Assembly: GCA_015296085.1 (NCBI GenBank)
Contig: DVDT01000050.1
Span: 1-64,000, forward strand
Length of the DNA stretch: 64,000 bases
Direction: 5' to 3'
Origin: Trichormus sp. M33_DOE_039
GTDB lineage: Bacteria > Cyanobacteriota > Cyanobacteriia > Cyanobacteriales > Nostocaceae
In this document: in pieces, positions 63,059-64,000 of the stretch
Layout of the letters: the number at the start of each line of letters is the position of its first letter
How positions within the stretch are numbered: the first letter of the stretch is position 1
Position numbers and translations under genes: made by a program
The notes under the pieces: model-generated
Databases searched by the model: none
Told to the model about the DNA's origin: nothing
Seen by the model: the letters and a program-made list of their open reading frames with translations, nothing else

Positions 63059-64000
63059 TTATTTTGAGCTAGTTTTTCTTCTGATTGCAGGTTGATCTTG
63101 TGAGTTATTTTCAGTCAGTTCTAGCTGTTTTCTCAAGCTGATAAATTGTAACTCCTCGAATTTTTCTACCCACTCAGGCAAACTGTTTATATTCTTTTGA
63201 TGCCTCTGTTGAGCTAAACTCTGAGACGCTGCCTCTAATCCAGATTTAAGTCTCTGGAAAAGTTGTTCAAAGGTCATTTGCTCAAGGTCAGTAACACCGC
63301 GCTGTTCAGACCTTTTGATATTTTCATTTAGGTCATTTATTGTTTTTTTCTTTTTTCTATCTCCAGGATCTTTTTGATATTTAACTCTTGCAGCAATACC
63401 AAGTGCCAGTTTTGCTGAAGCACCCAAGGCTTTTGCATAAACATCAGCAGATTTGTTACATAGATAAAAAAAGGCAAATCCTGCATTTGAGAGGTAAATC
63501 ATTGCGCTTTCACCATCAAGCATAGGAATTGTGTTATCAGCTAATGCGATCGCGCATAACAACACAGAATATAGAAAGTTCCCATTTCCTCGTTCTGCGA
63601 TCGCCCAGGTATGATAAAACTTTCTATCCCTTGTAGTAAAGGAGGAGTCTCGAAAAAGCTTGATACTTTGGGGAAATTTATCGTTATCAAGATAAAGTTG
63701 AGCCAAATGAGTAAAAAGCCTACGATCTCTTTCTATTTGATAGTCAGAGTTTAAATACAAAACTTCGGCAATCTGAATTGCTACATCAATTCTAGGAGTG
63801 GGTTTAGTATTGGCAAAGTGATTGGGAAAGTCATATTGCCAGTTCACTATTTCTTGTCCTTTTCTGCCGATCACACCGCTACCTACTAATTTTTGAGCAG
63901 ATTTAGCTAATCTAGGATAGATATCATCCTCAAAATTTTTGGAATAAGGTGGACGTGATAAAATTTCGTACGCGGCCTCTGCTATAACTTGCTGGCGCGT
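63059..64000 (-). CDS. Partial CDS, helical repeat protein, 5' end beyond the window
   Basis: The frame stays open from 63059 to the right edge, so the true start is outside. A GTG at 63872-63874 is only an internal candidate. The upstream reading (IAEAAYEILSRPPYSKNFEDDIYPRLAKSAQKL) continues naturally. The rest is helical with TPR-like features (HLAQLYLDNDKFPQSIKLFRDSSF ... YHTWAIAERGNGNFLYSVLLCAIAL), then a basic coiled tail. It may be the repeat part of a longer STAND-type or other multidomain protein. I do not recognise a family. Confidence 0.7.
   Translation of the reverse strand, partial: TRQQVIAEAAYEILSRPPYSKNFEDDIYPRLAKSAQKLVGSGVIGRKGQEIVNWQYDFPNHFANTKPTPRIDVAIQIAEVLYLNSDYQIERDRRLFTHLAQLYLDNDKFPQSIKLFRDSSFTTRDRKFYHTWAIAERGNGNFLYSVLLCAIALADNTIPMLDGESAMIYLSNAGFAFFYLCNKSADVYAKALGASAKLALGIAARVKYQKDPGDRKKKKTINDLNENIKRSEQRGVTDLEQMTFEQLFQRLKSGLEAASQSLAQQRHQKNINSLPEWVEKFEELQFISLRKQLELTENNSQDQPAIRRKTSSK

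Overview
The window is chromosome of a filamentous heterocyst-forming cyanobacterium of the Nostoc/Anabaena type. The support is psaC of photosystem I, an argB product that matches my memory of the Anabaena PCC 7120 enzyme almost throughout, a DevH-like CRP-family regulator with an NtcA-type operator, many HIP1 octamers (GCGATCGC), and runs of degenerate 7-bp repeats in the spacers. I see no tRNA, rRNA, CRISPR array, prophage or insertion sequence. Apart from interspersed repeats it reads as ordinary chromosome.

Layout. 0.1-2.5 kb: a Roco-type GTPase that lacks the usual leucine-rich repeats. 2.6-5.0 kb: glmS and psaC, both minus. 5.4-10.9 kb: a lipoprotein, an SLH/OprB porin carrying a repeat insertion, a secreted Thr/Ser-rich repeat protein behind a terminator-like leader hairpin, and a DUF1361 membrane protein. 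11.1-20.7 kb: an AI-2E-family permease, pdxH, a DUF3153 lipoprotein, a TPR membrane protein, argB, aroK, a STAND ATPase, a LapA-like protein and ubiX. 20.7-23.1 kb: an RNase II/R family protein whose metal-binding aspartates are largely replaced. 24.3-29.3 kb: clpP, a 52-aa membrane peptide gene, a YyaL-like protein and mobA.

29.6-40.3 kb is a metal-uptake block. It holds a periplasmic binding protein, then a minus-strand iron set (multicopper oxidase, helix-hairpin-helix lipoprotein, ferritin-like protein, FTR1 permease) behind a Fur-family-like palindrome. Two consecutive plus-strand ECF cobalt/nickel importers follow: CbiM-N-Q-O, then a fused M-N protein with its own Q and O. 40.5-46.5 kb: a Cof-type phosphatase, a free-standing DALR protein, the DevH-like regulator, DUF6464, fmt and a class D beta-lactamase. 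47.4-53.3 kb: a secreted protein, minCDE, and a DUF1537 kinase paired with a membrane protein. 53.5-64 kb: an iron-sulfur photolyase with a DUF2805 partner, DUF4189, plsY, DUF3086, DUF3119 with an MlaE-type permease, sppA, aroH, and a gene running off the right edge.

Most genes are housekeeping. The parts most worth a second look are the RNase-like protein with a degenerate catalytic site, the oxidase/permease iron module with its operator, the NtcA-type site before the DevH-like gene, the hairpin leader at 8.4 kb, and interspersed repeats that have entered or extended coding sequence.
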